Positions 15,254-23,944 of a stretch of DNA of 46,445 nucleotides are shown here, one piece after another (the first letter of the stretch is position 1; every line of letters starts with the position of its first letter). The notes under the pieces were generated by a model that worked only from the letters and a program-made list of their open reading frames with translations, was not told the DNA's origin and made no database searches. The position numbers and the translations under genes were made by a program. This DNA comes from Thermanaerothrix sp. (GTDB lineage: Bacteria; Synergistota; Synergistia; Synergistales; Synergistaceae), in assembly GCA_026417795.1 (NCBI GenBank), contig JAOACP010000015.1, forward strand, positions 1-46,445. The letters are read 5' to 3'.

Positions 15254-16344
15254 TCACGTTCAGCGCCAACGGAGAGAGGATCTCCAGCGGGGTTAAGGCC
15301 AAGGTAATGCTCTCCAACCTCCTCAGCGACGAAGCCCTGTGGGAGCTGCTTCATCATGACAGCATGGAAGAGATAGCCGCAAGGCTCAAAAGGGAGGAGG
15401 GCTATAAAGAGTACCTGTTGCAGCTGCCCCCCGGCGAGATCCACAGGTATGACCTGGAGGGACAGCTCAAACGGATACCGTTGGACGAAACCGGGGCGTT
15501 CATCGCAAGATCCGCCGGGCCCAGGGCCCGTTTCCTCACCGCTTGGGCATGGAGAAAGGACTCGGAGAACTTAAAGTCCATCCTAAGGCACATCCACAGC
15601 GGGAGAAAGGATCCCGCGGGGCTTCAAAACAAGCTCTACCACGTTCCCCTCTCCAAGGTGCCCTACGAAGGGCTGCTTGCCGCCTCCAGCTTTAGCCAGG
15701 TCCTGTCGTCCCTCAGGAAAACCCCCTACCACGCCTCGCTGGAGGAGCCCTTGAGGAAGCTCCAGGATGGGGAGATTAGGAGCCTCTTCAACGCGGAGAT
15801 GGCACTGGACATGACCGCGGAGGGCAACGTGGCAAAGGCGCTTTCGAAGCTCCCTACAGAGGATGGGAAACACGTCAAGGAGTTTCTGGGGGAGAGGTGG
15901 GATCTTTTCAATCTATACACCATATACAGGGCCAGGTTCTTCTTCCAGATGGGGCCGGAGGAGACCATGGGGCAACTCTTGCCCCATAGACACCGGCTCT
16001 CCCCGGAAACCCTAAGGGCCCTTTGCAGAACCCAGGGGGAGGAGGCCTTCTCCAACGCCATCTCTTCCACCCCATATGGGCATGTGTTCAATCAAAAAAT
16101 AATGAACGACGACATGGGCGTCGAGAGGAACCTAAAAAGGCACCTGTTCCTCAAGGCCATCGGGTTTCTCCGGCGTAGGCCGCCATCGTTCCAATCGGCG
16201 TTCTTCTACCTGTACGTGCGGGAGCTGGAGGTGGAGGACATCATAACCGCCATAGAGGACGTGCGGTACGACTACGACAGGAGGAACGCGGCGTTGTACC
16301 TTTCAAGGCCTCTCATAGCTAGGGGGGATTCCATGTGGCAGTGA
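15250..16344 (+). CDS. atpC: V/A-type ATP synthase subunit C (rotor collar)
   Basis: 364 residues, the expected size. The N-terminal AKVMLSNLLSDEALWELL and the repeated helical units with FNLYTIYRARFFF and VRELEVEDIITAIEDVRY near the C-terminus match V-type subunit C/d, the funnel that links the proteolipid ring to the D/F shaft. No membrane segment. The ATG overlaps the previous stop by 4 bases, and its own end overlaps the atpI GTG by 10 bases, indicating tight coupling. Confidence 0.88.
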   Translation: MITFSANGERISSGVKAKVMLSNLLSDEALWELLHHDSMEEIAARLKREEGYKEYLLQLPPGEIHRYDLEGQLKRIPLDETGAFIARSAGPRARFLTAWAWRKDSENLKSILRHIHSGRKDPAGLQNKLYHVPLSKVPYEGLLAASSFSQVLSSLRKTPYHASLEEPLRKLQDGEIRSLFNAEMALDMTAEGNVAKALSKLPTEDGKHVKEFLGERWDLFNLYTIYRARFFFQMGPEETMGQLLPHRHRLSPETLRALCRTQGEEAFSNAISSTPYGHVFNQKIMNDDMGVERNLKRHLFLKAIGFLRRRPPSFQSAFFYLYVRELEVEDIITAIEDVRYDYDRRNAALYLSRPLIARGDSMWQ

Positions 16345-18296
16345 CGAGGATGCTGGCCCTTACGATAATAGGGCCGGGAGACGAGATGGAGGCGGTGGCC
16401 CGGGAGATGGTGCTGTGCGGAGGATTTCATCCCATGCCGCTGGACTACCTGATATCCGACCGCGCCATAAGATCTAAGATAACCTCCAGACCCGAGAACC
16501 CCTATGACCAGCTTCTGATGGACCTCTCGGCCCTTTGGACCGCCTCGGGGGAACCGCTTCCCGAGCCGTTCCCGGTAATGGTGGACAAGTCCATGTGTCT
16601 TGAGGTTATATCCAGGGAAGTCCAGAAGGTGACCCAGGTAGTAAGGGTATGGAAGGAGAGGCTCTACGCCCTGGAGGAGAGGCTTGACCACCTGGAGGCA
16701 TCCCTGATACTGAGCTCCGCCGTCAAGGAGGCGGGCCATTCGGGGAAGGACCTGAGCTACACGAGCTTTTCCAGGTTCTTCTTCGGAAGGGCCAGCACCG
16801 AGAACTTCAAACGCCTTGAGGATGCGGTCGAGGAGTCCCCGGTGATCGTAAGGCCCGTCAAGGTAACGGACTCAAACACCTGGTGCCTGGTCTTCACGTT
16901 CCCAGGATACGAGACAAACGTGAGGAAGCTGTTGGACTCCATATACTTCAAGGAGTACCCCGTCATACCGTCGGATATGGAGGGCTCCGAGGAGGATCTC
17001 AAGGACCAGATCGAGAAGACCCGCAGGGCCGTAGAGGTCCTTAAGGGGGCATCCCGAAGGCGCCTTGAGAAGGACAGGAAGCTATACGAGGAGCTCTACT
17101 CCCGGGTGTACACCATGCAGCGGATATACGAGCTGTGCTCCAACAGGGGGGAGGTAAGCGGCCTGTTCGTCCTCTCGGGCTGGATACCGGAGGACACCTT
17201 TGAACAGGTAAAAGGTCGGATCATGGCGCTGGCTCCCCGAAGCCACATGATCGTGGACGACGTATCAAGAAGGGTCGACGCCATATGGGTTCCCACCCTG
17301 CTCAGGAACTCCAGGCTGGTAAGGGCCTTTCAGGACATCGTGGGGCTCTACAGCACCCCTTCCTACGGCGAGATAGACCCGTCCTTTGCGGTGGCGGTGA
17401 CCTTCTGCCTCTTCTTCGGTTTCATGTTCGGCGACGTGGGACATGGTCTCATGCTCATGGCCGGCGCATGGTTCCTAAAGCAAAAGAAGGTCATGAGGCA
17501 ATCCATGGCCACGGTGCTCTATTACGCAGGCTCGTCATCCATCCTGTTCGGGTTCCTTTACGGCAGCTTCTTCGGGATAGAAGGGCTTCTACCGTCCCTT
17601 TGGCTCTCCCCCATGAGGGATATGGAGCGCCTTATAGCCACCGCCGTGACGGTGGGGGTGGCCATGGTGAGCATAGGCATGGTCTTTAACATGGTGACCC
17701 AGTACAGGAAGGGGAACTTCGGACGGCTGCTCTTCGACGGAGGCGGCCTTGCGGGGCTCATGTTCTACTGGGGGGCCGCCGTGGTGCTCTACTCATCCTT
17801 CAAAGGGCTCCCGCTGCCGGTGCCGTCGTGGGCGATATCAGCCCTGTTAGGCACCTTGGTGCTGTGCATGGTGTTCCGGGACACGCTGGCCAGGGTCATC
17901 TTGAGGTCCCCCCAGGAAGGCCACCAGGAACCCTTCTACATGAAGGCCTTCGAGGCCCTTCACGGGATGATGTCCTTTTTAAGCAACACCGCCTCATTCG
18001 TGAGGCTGGCCGCCTTCGCCCTCAACCACGTGGGGCTGTCACTGGCGGTGATGATGTTGTCCGACATGGTTAAGGATCTGCCGGGAGGACTCTTCTTCAG
18101 GGCGGCGATACTCATAGCGGGCAACTTGGTCATCGTGGGCCTGGAGGGCCTCATCGTGTTCATCCAGACCCTGAGGCTGGAGTACTACGAGTTCTTCAGC
18201 AAGTTCTACCGGGGTGGAGGCAGGAGCTTCCGTCCGGTGGAGTGGCAGGCCAGGAACATGGACATCGAAGGCAGGCACCTCCCAAGGGGGATCTGA
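16335..18296 (+). CDS. atpI: V/A-type ATP synthase subunit I (stator, a-subunit)
   Basis: 653 residues. A cytoplasmic half (about 1-340) with long helices is followed by a membrane half with seven or eight hydrophobic segments: FAVAVTFCLFFGFMFGDVGH, a second near VLYYAGSSSILFGFLYGSFFG, and later SFVRLAAFALNHVGLSLAV, which carries the Arg expected to face the proteolipid carboxylate. The FGDVGHG motif is characteristic of the family. The GTG start at 16335 follows AGGGGGG and overlaps atpC. The protein forms the ion half-channels at the ring interface. Confidence 0.93.
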   Translation: MAVTRMLALTIIGPGDEMEAVAREMVLCGGFHPMPLDYLISDRAIRSKITSRPENPYDQLLMDLSALWTASGEPLPEPFPVMVDKSMCLEVISREVQKVTQVVRVWKERLYALEERLDHLEASLILSSAVKEAGHSGKDLSYTSFSRFFFGRASTENFKRLEDAVEESPVIVRPVKVTDSNTWCLVFTFPGYETNVRKLLDSIYFKEYPVIPSDMEGSEEDLKDQIEKTRRAVEVLKGASRRRLEKDRKLYEELYSRVYTMQRIYELCSNRGEVSGLFVLSGWIPEDTFEQVKGRIMALAPRSHMIVDDVSRRVDAIWVPTLLRNSRLVRAFQDIVGLYSTPSYGEIDPSFAVAVTFCLFFGFMFGDVGHGLMLMAGAWFLKQKKVMRQSMATVLYYAGSSSILFGFLYGSFFGIEGLLPSLWLSPMRDMERLIATAVTVGVAMVSIGMVFNMVTQYRKGNFGRLLFDGGGLAGLMFYWGAAVVLYSSFKGLPLPVPSWAISALLGTLVLCMVFRDTLARVILRSPQEGHQEPFYMKAFEALHGMMSFLSNTASFVRLAAFALNHVGLSLAVMMLSDMVKDLPGGLFFRAAILIAGNLVIVGLEGLIVFIQTLRLEYYEFFSKFYRGGGRSFRPVEWQARNMDIEGRHLPRGI

Positions 18297-18314
18297 GGGG
18301 AAATCTGGCACAGG

Positions 18315-18356
18315 TTGCCCCGGGCAATTTAAAATTTAAAGTTTAAAATTTAAAAA
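18315..18356 (+). promoter_or_regulatory. Small hairpin and AT-rich island before atpK
   Basis: TTGCC (18315-18319) and GGCAA (18323-18327) form a tight stem. It is followed by about 30 bases made almost solely of TTTAAA-type units (18326-18356), then the atpK ribosome binding site GGAGGG. Such a block is out of place in a G+C-rich operon. In E. coli a U/A-rich segment before atpE raises c-subunit translation; the same role is inferred here. Confidence 0.45.
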
Positions 18357-18380
18357 CAAACCAAATGGAGGGATGTTACC

Positions 18381-18800
18381 ATGCTTGGACTTATGATCTG
18401 CTGTTTCACCGTTGGAGCCATGATGTTGGCGGGGTACGGCCTCAGGGGTAAGCGGGTCCCCAATCCCCGGGGAGTGTTAGGCGCGGCGATGCTGCTCTCG
18501 GGGGCCCTCATGCTTGCGGGCGTCATATTGTCCCTGTCGGGCAGCGCCTGGGCCTCCGAGGGGGCTGCGAAGGCGGGGTCCCTGGGGGCTTCGGGGCTTG
18601 GATTCATAGGGGCCAGCATCTCCACCGGTCTTGCGTGTTTGGGCGCCGGCATTGCGGTGAGCGGAGTTGGCGCCGCCGCCCTGGGCCTCGTGGGAGAGAA
18701 GCCCCAGATGCTGGGCACCACCCTCATATACCTGGGTCTGGCGGAGGGGATCGCCATATACGGCGTCATCGTCTCCCTCCTCATAATGGGAAAGATGTGA
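18381..18800 (+). CDS. atpK: V/A-type ATP synthase proteolipid subunit K (c-ring)
   Basis: 139 residues. Two N-terminal hydrophobic segments (about 1-22 and 30-56) precede a classic c-type hairpin (about 70-100 and 108-136). The essential carboxylate is Glu in YLGLAEGIAIYGV. In Na+-coupled rings a Gln in the first hairpin helix and Ser/Thr after the Glu complete the site; here the Gln position in GAGIAVSG is Val and the residue after Glu is Gly, so proton coupling is more likely. Only the second hairpin holds a Glu. GGAGGGATG precedes the start at good spacing. The 84-base gap before it is the largest in the operon. Confidence 0.92.
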   Translation: MLGLMICCFTVGAMMLAGYGLRGKRVPNPRGVLGAAMLLSGALMLAGVILSLSGSAWASEGAAKAGSLGASGLGFIGASISTGLACLGAGIAVSGVGAAALGLVGEKPQMLGTTLIYLGLAEGIAIYGVIVSLLIMGKM

Positions 18801-18801
18801 C

Positions 18802-19116
18802 ATGAAGGCCTTTCTCATAAGCGACAACCACGACACCCTTGTGGCAATGAGGCTTGCGGGCATAGAGGGGGTTGTGGTCCATGGGAAGGAGGCCACCGAG
18901 GCGGCCATAGACGAAGTCCTTAGCAACATGAAGGACGTGGGGATCCTGGTCATAACGGAGCTGGCGGCCAGCGCGGCACCCCATAAGGTGCGGGATCTGA
19001 GGCAGCGGGGGGAACTCCCCCTTCTGGTTGAAATACCGGACCGGCACGGCATGAGGCGCAGCGAGGACTTCCTGACCAGGTACGTTCAGGATGCCATAGG
19101 GGTGAAGGTGGGATGA
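18802..19116 (+). CDS. atpF: V/A-type ATP synthase subunit F (central stalk)
   Basis: 104 residues with the CheY-like Rossmann shape of subunit F: KAFLISDNHDTLVAMRLAGI, then a VGILVITELAA strand and LLVEIPDRHG, the family's usual I-P-x motif. The ATG lies one base after the atpK stop. Subunit F binds subunit D in the rotor and affects regulation of ATP hydrolysis in relatives. The stop overlaps the atpE ATG. Confidence 0.9.
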   Translation: MKAFLISDNHDTLVAMRLAGIEGVVVHGKEATEAAIDEVLSNMKDVGILVITELAASAAPHKVRDLRQRGELPLLVEIPDRHGMRRSEDFLTRYVQDAIGVKVG

Positions 19117-19724
19117 CGATCCGGGATGACAAGCTGGAGGCCCTAAGGGAGCTGATCCTTGACCAGGCGGAGGCCAAGCGAAGGGATACCATAAGACAGG
19201 CCCAGGAAGAGCTGGACAGGTGGCTCAATGAACAGCGGGAGAAGCTAGAGAAGGAAGAGGAACTTATCCTTGAGGACGCCCGCCGCCGGGGAGAGGACAT
19301 AAGGCTAAGACAGGTGATAAACGCCGAGAGGGAGGATTCGCTGGAGACCTTGAGGTTCCAGAACCGGCTCATATCGGACGCCATATCCATGCTCCGGGAC
19401 GAGCTTACCCGCCTTCGGGAGAGGGATGACTACCCTTCGATACTGGCGGGGTTGGCCCTGGAGGGGCTGGAGGCGGCGGGGTTCGATGGGGCCTACAGGA
19501 TAAGGCTGAGCGCGTCGGATCAGGACCTGGGGGACCGGGTTGTATGGCTGGTGAAGACCCAATGCCCGGAAGCGGACCTGGTGTTCGATCCGGAACCGGC
19601 CCCCATAACCGGGGGACTTTGGCTATCCTCGGAAGATCGGCGCAAGGAGGTCCGCTTGGACTGGCAGAGCAGGTCCAGGGAGATGGCCGACACGGTGGCG
19701 GAGAGGCTGCTGCAACTGCTTTAA
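19113..19724 (+). CDS. atpE: V/A-type ATP synthase subunit E (peripheral stalk)
   Basis: 203 residues. The N-terminal half is a long charged helix (about 5-100, rich in Glu, Arg, Gln) and the C-terminal half a mixed globular domain with ITGGLWLSSEDRRKEVRLDW, close to the GGxxxxxxDGxxxxDNS-like block that ends E subunits. It pairs with subunit H to form the outer stalk that holds the A3B3 head. The ATG overlaps the atpF stop by 4 bases; atpA starts 12 bases after its end. Confidence 0.9.
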   Translation: MTIRDDKLEALRELILDQAEAKRRDTIRQAQEELDRWLNEQREKLEKEEELILEDARRRGEDIRLRQVINAEREDSLETLRFQNRLISDAISMLRDELTRLRERDDYPSILAGLALEGLEAAGFDGAYRIRLSASDQDLGDRVVWLVKTQCPEADLVFDPEPAPITGGLWLSSEDRRKEVRLDWQSRSREMADTVAERLLQLL

Positions 19725-19736
19725 GGGGGGAGCGAT

Positions 19737-21530
19737 TTGGAGGCTTCTGCTAGGAGGGGGCTGGTGACCATGGTCAACGGCCCGGTCATAAAAGGCTCTT
19801 CCATGGGCAGCTTCGGCATGAGGGAGATGGTCTACATAGGCCCCAGGAAGCTGCTGGGGGAGATAATCCGCATGGACGGCCAGGAGGCCCTGATCCAGGT
19901 ATACGACGACACCCAGGGATTGAAGGTGGGAGAGGCCATCGAGGGAAGCGGGCAATCCCTTTCGGTGCAGCTGGGGCCGGGGCTCATAGGCGGTTTCTTC
20001 GACGGCATAGCAAGGCCCTTGGACAAGCTCATGGAGCGCCAGGGGATATACATAATGCCCGGCGTAGACGTGCCCCAGATTGATCCGGAGAGGACCTGGG
20101 AGGTAACGGTGCTGGCGAAAAAGGGGGACATGGCCTTCCCCGGGATGGTGGTGGCCGAGGTCCAGGAGACGCCGCTTCTAAAGCACAGGATAATGGTTCC
20201 CCCCGACGTGGAAGGGGAGATAGTGGATATAAAACCCTCAGGACCAGTAAGGTCCGACCAGTGGCTGGCCCTGGTGAAGGACACTTCCGGAAGGGAGATG
20301 CAGATCCCCTTGGTCCAGCGGTGGCCGGTGAGGACCCCACGTCCCTACAGGCAGAGGCTGCTGCCCAACGAACCGCTGGTAACGGGGCAGCGGGTCATCG
20401 ACGGCCTCTTCCCCATAGCCAAGGGGGGCACCGCCGCCATACCCGGCGGCTTCGGCACCGGCAAGACCGTCACCCAGCACCAGCTGGCGAAGTGGAGCGA
20501 GGCGCAGGTGGTGGTCTACATAGGCTGCGGCGAGCGGGGAAACGAGATGACCGACGTGCTGGAAGAGTTCCCAGTCCTTGAGGACCCAAGGTCCGGAAGA
20601 CCCCTTATGGAGAGGACCATACTCATCGCCAACACCTCCAACATGCCGGTGGCCGCCCGGGAGGCCTCCATATACACGGGCATCACCATTGCTGAGTACT
20701 TCCGGGACATGGGATACCACGTGGCCCTCATGGCGGACTCCACCAGCCGGTGGGCGGAAGCCCTCCGGGAGATATCCGGACGACTGGAGGAGATCCCCGC
20801 GGAAGAGGGCTTCCCCGCTTACCTTCCCACTCGGCTGGCGGAGTTCTACGAAAGGGCGGGGCGGGTGGTAACCCTGGGGGGCGACACGGGAAGCATAACC
20901 ATAATAGGGGCGGTCTCACCGCCCGGAGGGGACTTCACTGAACCGGTTACCAGACACACCAAGCGTTACATCCGCTGCTTTTGGGGGCTCGACAAATCCC
21001 TGGCCAACGCCAGGCACTTCCCTGCCATATCATGGCTCGACTCCTACAGCGAGTACGCCCAGGAGGTGGAGGACTGGTTCGCCTCAACGGTGGATTCCCG
21101 ATGGGGGGAGCTCCGGAACCGGGCGGTCCAAATACTGGGGGAGGACAACAAGATACAACAGATAATAAGGCTCGTGGGAGAGGACGTGCTGCCCGACGAG
21201 CAGAAGCTGGTGGCTTTCACCGCCTTTCTCCTCAAGAACGGATACCTCCAGCAGAGCGCCTTCGGCCCCGACGCCTACTCTCCCCCGTCAAAGGGCTTCG
21301 CCATCCTGGATCGGATACTGTACTTCCACGACCGGTGCGAGGCCTTGATAAAGAAGGGGGTCCCCCTGTCGCTCCTGAAGGATCATGAATCGGTGGACGC
21401 CATGACCCATCTAAGGGAGCTCCAACCCGACGACGTCAAATCCTTTGAGGAGCACAAGAGGAGCTTGGACTCCCACATAGAACGGGTTGCCAGGGAGAGG
21501 ACCGCGGTGACCAGGGAAGAGAGGAGGTGA
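19737..21530 (+). CDS. atpA: V/A-type ATP synthase catalytic subunit A
   Basis: 597 residues. TTG start at 19737 after GGGGGGAG. N-terminal barrel ([13 protein letters not shown]), the V-type non-homologous insert (about 115-190), Walker [11 protein letters not shown] near residue 236, the catalytic Glu region [12 protein letters not shown], Walker B region [20 protein letters not shown], and the SYSEYAQ segment of the C-terminal domain are present. It is the ATP-hydrolysing and ATP-making subunit of the A3B3 head on the cytoplasmic side. Length and motifs are standard. Confidence 0.96.
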   Translation: MEASARRGLVTMVNGPVIKGSSMGSFGMREMVYIGPRKLLGEIIRMDGQEALIQVYDDTQGLKVGEAIEGSGQSLSVQLGPGLIGGFFDGIARPLDKLMERQGIYIMPGVDVPQIDPERTWEVTVLAKKGDMAFPGMVVAEVQETPLLKHRIMVPPDVEGEIVDIKPSGPVRSDQWLALVKDTSGREMQIPLVQRWPVRTPRPYRQRLLPNEPLVTGQRVIDGLFPIAKGGTAAIPGGFGTGKTVTQHQLAKWSEAQVVVYIGCGERGNEMTDVLEEFPVLEDPRSGRPLMERTILIANTSNMPVAAREASIYTGITIAEYFRDMGYHVALMADSTSRWAEALREISGRLEEIPAEEGFPAYLPTRLAEFYERAGRVVTLGGDTGSITIIGAVSPPGGDFTEPVTRHTKRYIRCFWGLDKSLANARHFPAISWLDSYSEYAQEVEDWFASTVDSRWGELRNRAVQILGEDNKIQQIIRLVGEDVLPDEQKLVAFTAFLLKNGYLQQSAFGPDAYSPPSKGFAILDRILYFHDRCEALIKKGVPLSLLKDHESVDAMTHLRELQPDDVKSFEEHKRSLDSHIERVARERTAVTREERR

Positions 21531-21536
21531 GGCCCG

Positions 21537-22904
21537 ATGGCCATAGCTGAGTTCAAGGGGCTGCAGCGCATAACAGGACCCTTTATATTCATGGAAGCGG
21601 TTCCTGACGTAGGATACGGAGAGCTTGTGGAGGTGGTCCCCGAGGACGGCCTGCCCCGCAGGGGAAGGGTGGTGTTGGTAAGTCAAAAGGCCATAACCGT
21701 TCAGGTATTCGAGGGGACCTCGGATCTGGTGCCCTCCTCCACTTCCGTGCGGTTCCTCAAAAGGCCCCTTGAGATCTCCCTGTCAAAATCCATGCTGGGG
21801 AGGACCTTCAACGGCATAGGGGAACCCATAGACGGCTGCGGCCCCGTCTACGGGGGCAAGCGAGTTCCGGTCAACGGCCTGCCGTTAAACCCCGTGGCCC
21901 GCCAGTATCCAAGGAACTTCATCCACACTGGCATCTCCGCCATAGACACCCTTACAACCCTCATAAGGGGACAGAAGCTGCCCATCTTCTCCGGCAACGG
22001 CCTGCCACACAACCGGCTTGCGGTCCAGATCGCCACCCAAGCTAAGATAGTGGGCGACGAGAGCTTCGCAGTGTGCTTCGCCGGCATAGGCATAAAGCAC
22101 GACGACGCATCGTTCTTCATGAGGGAGCTTGCCCATCGGGGACGGAACAACAACATGGTCACGTTTCTGAACCTGGCGGACGACCCGGTGATAGAACGGA
22201 TAGCCACTCCCAGGATGGCCCTTACAACGGCGGAGTATCTGGCCTTTGAACTAGGTATGCACGTGTTGGTCATCATCACCGACATGACCAACTACTGCGA
22301 GGCCCTGCGGGAATTGGGGGTCGCAGCCGGCGAGGTGCCAAGCCGGAAGGGCTACCCCTCCTACCTTTACAGCGACCTGGCAAGCCTCTACGAAAGGGCG
22401 GGGGTGTTAAAGGACAGACCCGGCAGCGTCACCCAGCTGCCGATCCTCACCATGCCCAACGACGACATAACCCACCCCATACCGGACCTTACGGGCTTCA
22501 TAACCGAGGGGCAGATAGTCCTCTCCAGGGAGCTAAACTCCAAGGGCATATACCCTCCCATAGACGTGCTCACCAGCCTCTCAAGGCTCATGAAGGACGG
22601 CATAGGGAAGGGCTACACCAGGGAGGACCACCCCAACCTGGCAAGCCAGCTCTTCGCCTCCTACAGCAGGGTCCAGGACGTAAGGGCCCTGGCGTCGGTG
22701 GTGGGAGAGGAGGAGCTGTCCAAGAACGACAAGCTCTCCATGGCCTTCGGAAGCGCCTTTGAGGAACGGTTCCTCCGCCAGGGCGCCGATGAGGACCGGG
22801 ACATCTCAACTTCACTGGACATCGGATGGGAGATACTCAAGCTGCTTCCACGGTCGGAGCTGACCCGGGTGACCCTGGGGCAGATAAGGGAACACATGAG
22901 GTAA
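21537..22904 (+). CDS. atpB: V/A-type ATP synthase regulatory subunit B
   Basis: 455 residues. The ATG follows GAGGAGGTGA at ideal spacing, 6 bases after atpA. The nucleotide-binding region has [14 protein letters not shown] in place of a Walker A loop, as in non-catalytic B subunits. [12 protein letters not shown]-like sequence ([17 protein letters not shown]), the [20 protein letters not shown] block and [14 protein letters not shown] are typical. It alternates with subunit A in the head. It is the last gene of the operon; the terminator lies just downstream, partly inside the convergent LacI gene. Confidence 0.96.
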   Translation: MAIAEFKGLQRITGPFIFMEAVPDVGYGELVEVVPEDGLPRRGRVVLVSQKAITVQVFEGTSDLVPSSTSVRFLKRPLEISLSKSMLGRTFNGIGEPIDGCGPVYGGKRVPVNGLPLNPVARQYPRNFIHTGISAIDTLTTLIRGQKLPIFSGNGLPHNRLAVQIATQAKIVGDESFAVCFAGIGIKHDDASFFMRELAHRGRNNNMVTFLNLADDPVIERIATPRMALTTAEYLAFELGMHVLVIITDMTNYCEALRELGVAAGEVPSRKGYPSYLYSDLASLYERAGVLKDRPGSVTQLPILTMPNDDITHPIPDLTGFITEGQIVLSRELNSKGIYPPIDVLTSLSRLMKDGIGKGYTREDHPNLASQLFASYSRVQDVRALASVVGEEELSKNDKLSMAFGSAFEERFLRQGADEDRDISTSLDIGWEILKLLPRSELTRVTLGQIREHMR

Positions 22905-22938
22905 GCCCTGACCCGGATCTATTCCGGATCAACCCCGA

Positions 22939-22988
22939 GGCCCTCGGCAGAGCTCACTCAGATGCTTTAGGCGCCGAGGGCCTTATTT
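22939..22988 (+). terminator. Terminator of the ATP synthase operon, overlapping the LacI gene end
   Basis: GGCCCTCGGC (22939-22948) pairs perfectly with GCCGAGGGCC (22973-22982) and TTATTT follows. The right arm lies within the last codons of the convergent LacI-family gene. Confidence 0.75.
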
Positions 22989-23751
22989 CAAGCCTTATCT
23001 TCATAGGGATTTCGGGATTCTTGATGAGCCTCCCAAGGGCCCTGCCGCAGGCAAGGCCCACCTCCCTTGGATTCAGCAGCACGGTCCAAACCCCTGGACA
23101 CGCCATCCCAGGGGGAGGTCCAAGCACAACCGACACGCCAGGAGGAACGGGATCCCAACGGGCCGTCCCATCCCATACCAAAGCCCTTCCATCAGGATCC
23201 TGGCGGCTTTGGAGAAACGAAAAGGGGCTCCAGCGCCCTCCCATGTAGCGGAAAGGCCCCACCGCCTCGTGCAGGGCCTCCACCAACATCTCCTGGTGGA
23301 AGCCTATGGAAGCCGCACCCTCTTCTTCGACGTCCCCCCAGCAGAGCACCGGAAACGGAAGGTTGAATGCCCCATGGGCGGCTGAGTGCGGCTCCCCCAT
23401 CCAAAGCGCTCCCTCCAACTTGCGCCCCACCAGCTCGTCAAAGGGCCCCCTGCCCCACCGGCCCCCAAGGACCAATACGGAGCTGCCCTTAAGGGAAAGC
23501 CCCCTGGCAAAGCCATCCAACAGGGGGCCCAGCCACCATCCGAAGTCATCCTGAACCACCACCCCACAAAGGTCCCACCGACCCGCCGCAAGCCCCGAGG
23601 CCAACCTATCCGGCCTGTAGCCGAGCCTACGCACCGCGTCCCACACCCGCTGGGCCGTGAGCTCCGATATCCTGGGGTCCCCTTTGAGCACCCGGCTCAC
23701 CGTACCCTTATCCACTCCAGCCAGCTCAGCCACGTCCTTCATCGTAGCCAC
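22954..23751 (-). CDS. LacI/GalR family transcriptional regulator, short form
   Basis: 265 residues from GTG 23751, placed 6 bases after GGGAGGTG. The N-terminal helix-turn-helix TMKDVAELAGVDKGTVSRVL and hinge helix region RRLGYRPDRLASGLA are clear. The ligand domain is about 210 residues instead of the usual 270-280; it begins normally (LCGVVVQDDFGWWLGPLLDGF) but the later half is compressed, with little of the usual D-x-A-ligand pattern. It may therefore bind a different effector or none. It diverges from the DUF2207-lemA pair, which it could control; the shared upstream region holds a perfect TATAAT (23866-23871) and a CAAGG-N7-CCTTG palindrome (23818-23834). Confidence 0.85.
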   Translation of the reverse strand: MATMKDVAELAGVDKGTVSRVLKGDPRISELTAQRVWDAVRRLGYRPDRLASGLAAGRWDLCGVVVQDDFGWWLGPLLDGFARGLSLKGSSVLVLGGRWGRGPFDELVGRKLEGALWMGEPHSAAHGAFNLPFPVLCWGDVEEEGAASIGFHQEMLVEALHEAVGPFRYMGGRWSPFSFLQSRQDPDGRALVWDGTARWDPVPPGVSVVLGPPPGMACPGVWTVLLNPREVGLACGRALGRLIKNPEIPMKIRLEIRPSAPKASE

Positions 23752-23944
23752 GCAAAGCACCTCCCGCACCAGTCCTAAGGCGCTAATCCATATTGAAAGG
23801 ACGAAAATATATATCGGCAAGGACTTTTCCCTTGATCAATATCACCAATCCACCGGACCTTGGATTATAATACCTTTCAAAATAGCTTTAACAGACTCTT
23901 TTCCCAAGGTCCCACGAGGGGGAGAGGGGAAGGGGGCGCGGACG

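Noticed and set aside
23831-23840. TTGATCAA palindrome as the LacI-family operator
   Set aside because: Too short, lacks the central CG usual for LacI-family sites, and can occur by chance in this AT-rich gap.
23657-23944. Upstream extension of the DUF2207 frame
   Set aside because: It overlaps the divergent LacI gene, and a signal peptide begins at GTG 23945.
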